A stretch of 5,971 nt of DNA. Source: Clostridia bacterium (GTDB lineage: Bacteria; Bacillota; Clostridia; Oscillospirales; Acutalibacteraceae). The notes below the pieces were generated by a model. That model saw only the letters and a program-made list of their open reading frames with translations, was not told the origin of the DNA and searched no databases. The position numbers were made by a program, and so were the translations under genes. Position 1 is the stretch's first letter; each line of letters starts with the position of its first letter. The stretch lies in contig CAAFIS010000094.1 in the NCBI GenBank assembly GCA_900763035.1, forward strand, positions 1 through 5,971, in the 5' to 3' direction. Positions 5,117 through 5,971 of the stretch are shown in pieces.

Positions 5117-5971
5117 ATGGAATGGTTACCTATCGCCATCGCGGTCGCGGTGTTTCTGCTGATCCTGACGAACATCCGCGTCGTGCCGCAGGGCAGTCAG
5201 TTCGTGATCGAACGGCTGGGCCGCTACTGCTCGACGTGGAACGCCGGTCTGCACGTCAAGCTGCCTTTCTTCGACCAGATCGCCAAAAAGATCACGATCA
5301 AGGAGCAGGTGCTCGATTCGCCGCCCCAGCCGGTCATCACGAAGGACAACGTCACCATGCAGATCGACACGGTGGTGTATTTCAACATCTTCGATGCGCG
5401 GCTGTACACCTACGGCGCGGTCGATCCGCTCTCCGCGCTCGAGAACCTGACCTCCACCACGCTGCGCAACATCGTCGGCGGGCTGAACCTTGACGATACG
5501 CTGACCTCCCGCGATAACATCAACGCGAACATGACCCACCTGCTCGACGAAGCGACCGACAAGTGGGGCATCAAGGTCAACCGTGTGGAGCTGAAGAACA
5601 TCATCCCCCCGCGCGAGATCCAAAACGCGATGGAGAAGCAGATGAAGGCGGAACGCGACCGCCGCGAAACGCTGCTGCAGGCCGAGGGCCACAAGGCCGC
5701 GGCGATCACCCGTGCCGAGGGCGATAAGCAGGCCATGATCTTGGAGGCCGAGGGCGAGCGCGATGCCCGCATCGCCCGCGCCGAGGGCGAGGCGCGCGCC
5801 ATCTATCTGGCGAAGAAGGCGGAGGCCGACGGCCTGCTGGCGCTCAAGCAGGCGGGCGCGGATCCTGCCGTGCTGGAGCTGAAGCGCTACGAGGCGCTGA
5901 TCAAAATGTGCGACGGCAAGGCCGCCAAGATCATCGTCCCGACCGATGCCGTGCAGATCGCCCGGCAGAAC
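5117..5971 (+). CDS. SPFH/band 7 (stomatin/QmcA-like) membrane protein, partial at right edge
   Basis: The frame is open for 285 codons from ATG at 5117 to the window end; relatives of about 300-330 residues suggest that only a short C-terminal tail is missing. Residues 4-20 form one hydrophobic membrane anchor. They are followed by the paraslipin-type start of the SPFH domain (VVPQGSQFVIERLGRY, 22-37; AGLHVKLPFFD, 43-53), PPQPVITKDNVTMQID (69-84), LTSTTLRNIVGGLNLDDTLT (111-130) and DKWGIKVNRVELKNIIPP (148-165). A charged helical region (about 165-245) contains four exact 11-residue repeats carrying AEG at 189, 200, 211 and 222. The end (KAAKIIVPTDAVQ) is also family-typical. Such proteins oligomerise into membrane rings or microdomains and affect membrane organisation and protein quality control; a specific role cannot be read here. 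The common partner NfeD is not upstream; it could lie beyond the window. Confidence 0.93.
   Translation, partial: MEWLPIAIAVAVFLLILTNIRVVPQGSQFVIERLGRYCSTWNAGLHVKLPFFDQIAKKITIKEQVLDSPPQPVITKDNVTMQIDTVVYFNIFDARLYTYGAVDPLSALENLTSTTLRNIVGGLNLDDTLTSRDNINANMTHLLDEATDKWGIKVNRVELKNIIPPREIQNAMEKQMKAERDRRETLLQAEGHKAAAITRAEGDKQAMILEAEGERDARIARAEGEARAIYLAKKAEADGLLALKQAGADPAVLELKRYEALIKMCDGKAAKIIVPTDAVQIARQN
5678..5809 (+). repeat. Four tandem 33-bp (11-residue) coding repeats
   Basis: Within the band 7 gene, the 9-mer GCCGAGGGC recurs at 5681, 5714, 5747 and 5780, exactly 33 bp apart, encoding AEG in each of four units (for example RAEGDKQAMIL, EAEGERDARIA). An 11-residue period is that of a right-handed hendecad coiled coil. 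It is typical for the helical region of this family, here with the core also identical at DNA level. Confidence 0.85.

Noticed and set aside
3886..5175. 429-residue open frame on the minus strand across the alcohol dehydrogenase gene
   Set aside because: It is the antisense shadow of a clearly conserved dehydrogenase. The product is rich in Arg, His, Asp and Val with no recognisable domain, as expected from GC-rich antisense frames, and it would cross the promoter of the plus-strand gene.

Overview
The window reads as ordinary chromosomal DNA from a fairly GC-rich member of the Firmicutes, most likely a Clostridia/Oscillospiraceae-type gut anaerobe. This is inferred from strong AGGAGG-type ribosome binding sites, sigma-A-like promoters (TATAAT boxes), a Gram-positive-style lipoprotein signal (lipobox LASC) on the binding protein, a PduQ-like iron alcohol dehydrogenase, and heavy G/C use at third codon positions. 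No 16S rRNA or other taxonomic marker is present, so the assignment is tentative.

Left part (1-3678, minus strand): an mgl-type sugar ABC transporter operon in the usual order, read right to left. It holds the lipoprotein binding protein MglB (3678-2611), the double-domain ATPase MglA (2482-926) and the permease MglC (starting at 900 and running off the left edge after 300 codons). MglB would capture a monosaccharide outside the cell, MglC forms the membrane channel, and MglA powers import. The binding protein keeps the calcium loop and much of the galactose/glucose pocket of Escherichia coli MglB but differs at several sugar-contacting positions. The 128-bp MglB-MglA spacer holds a perfect 17-bp hairpin capped, on the transcribed strand, by a UNCG-type tetraloop, plus a smaller hairpin. 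This looks like an mRNA-stabilising element that keeps binding-protein expression above that of the ATPase.

Centre (3679-3942): a divergent control region. An extended -10 promoter with upstream A-tracts faces right. One clear -10 with a poor -35, and a weaker second candidate, face left towards mglB. Several short dyads lie on or near the leftward promoters and are candidate operators. No regulator gene is inside the window.

Right part (3943-5971, plus strand): an iron-dependent (group III) alcohol dehydrogenase closest by eye to the 1-propanol dehydrogenase PduQ, then, 28 nt downstream and probably co-transcribed, an SPFH/band 7 (stomatin/QmcA-like) membrane protein that runs off the right edge after 285 codons.

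I see no mobile element, CRISPR array, tRNA, rRNA or unknown gene system here. The points worth a second look are mainly regulatory structures and the altered sugar pocket of the binding protein.
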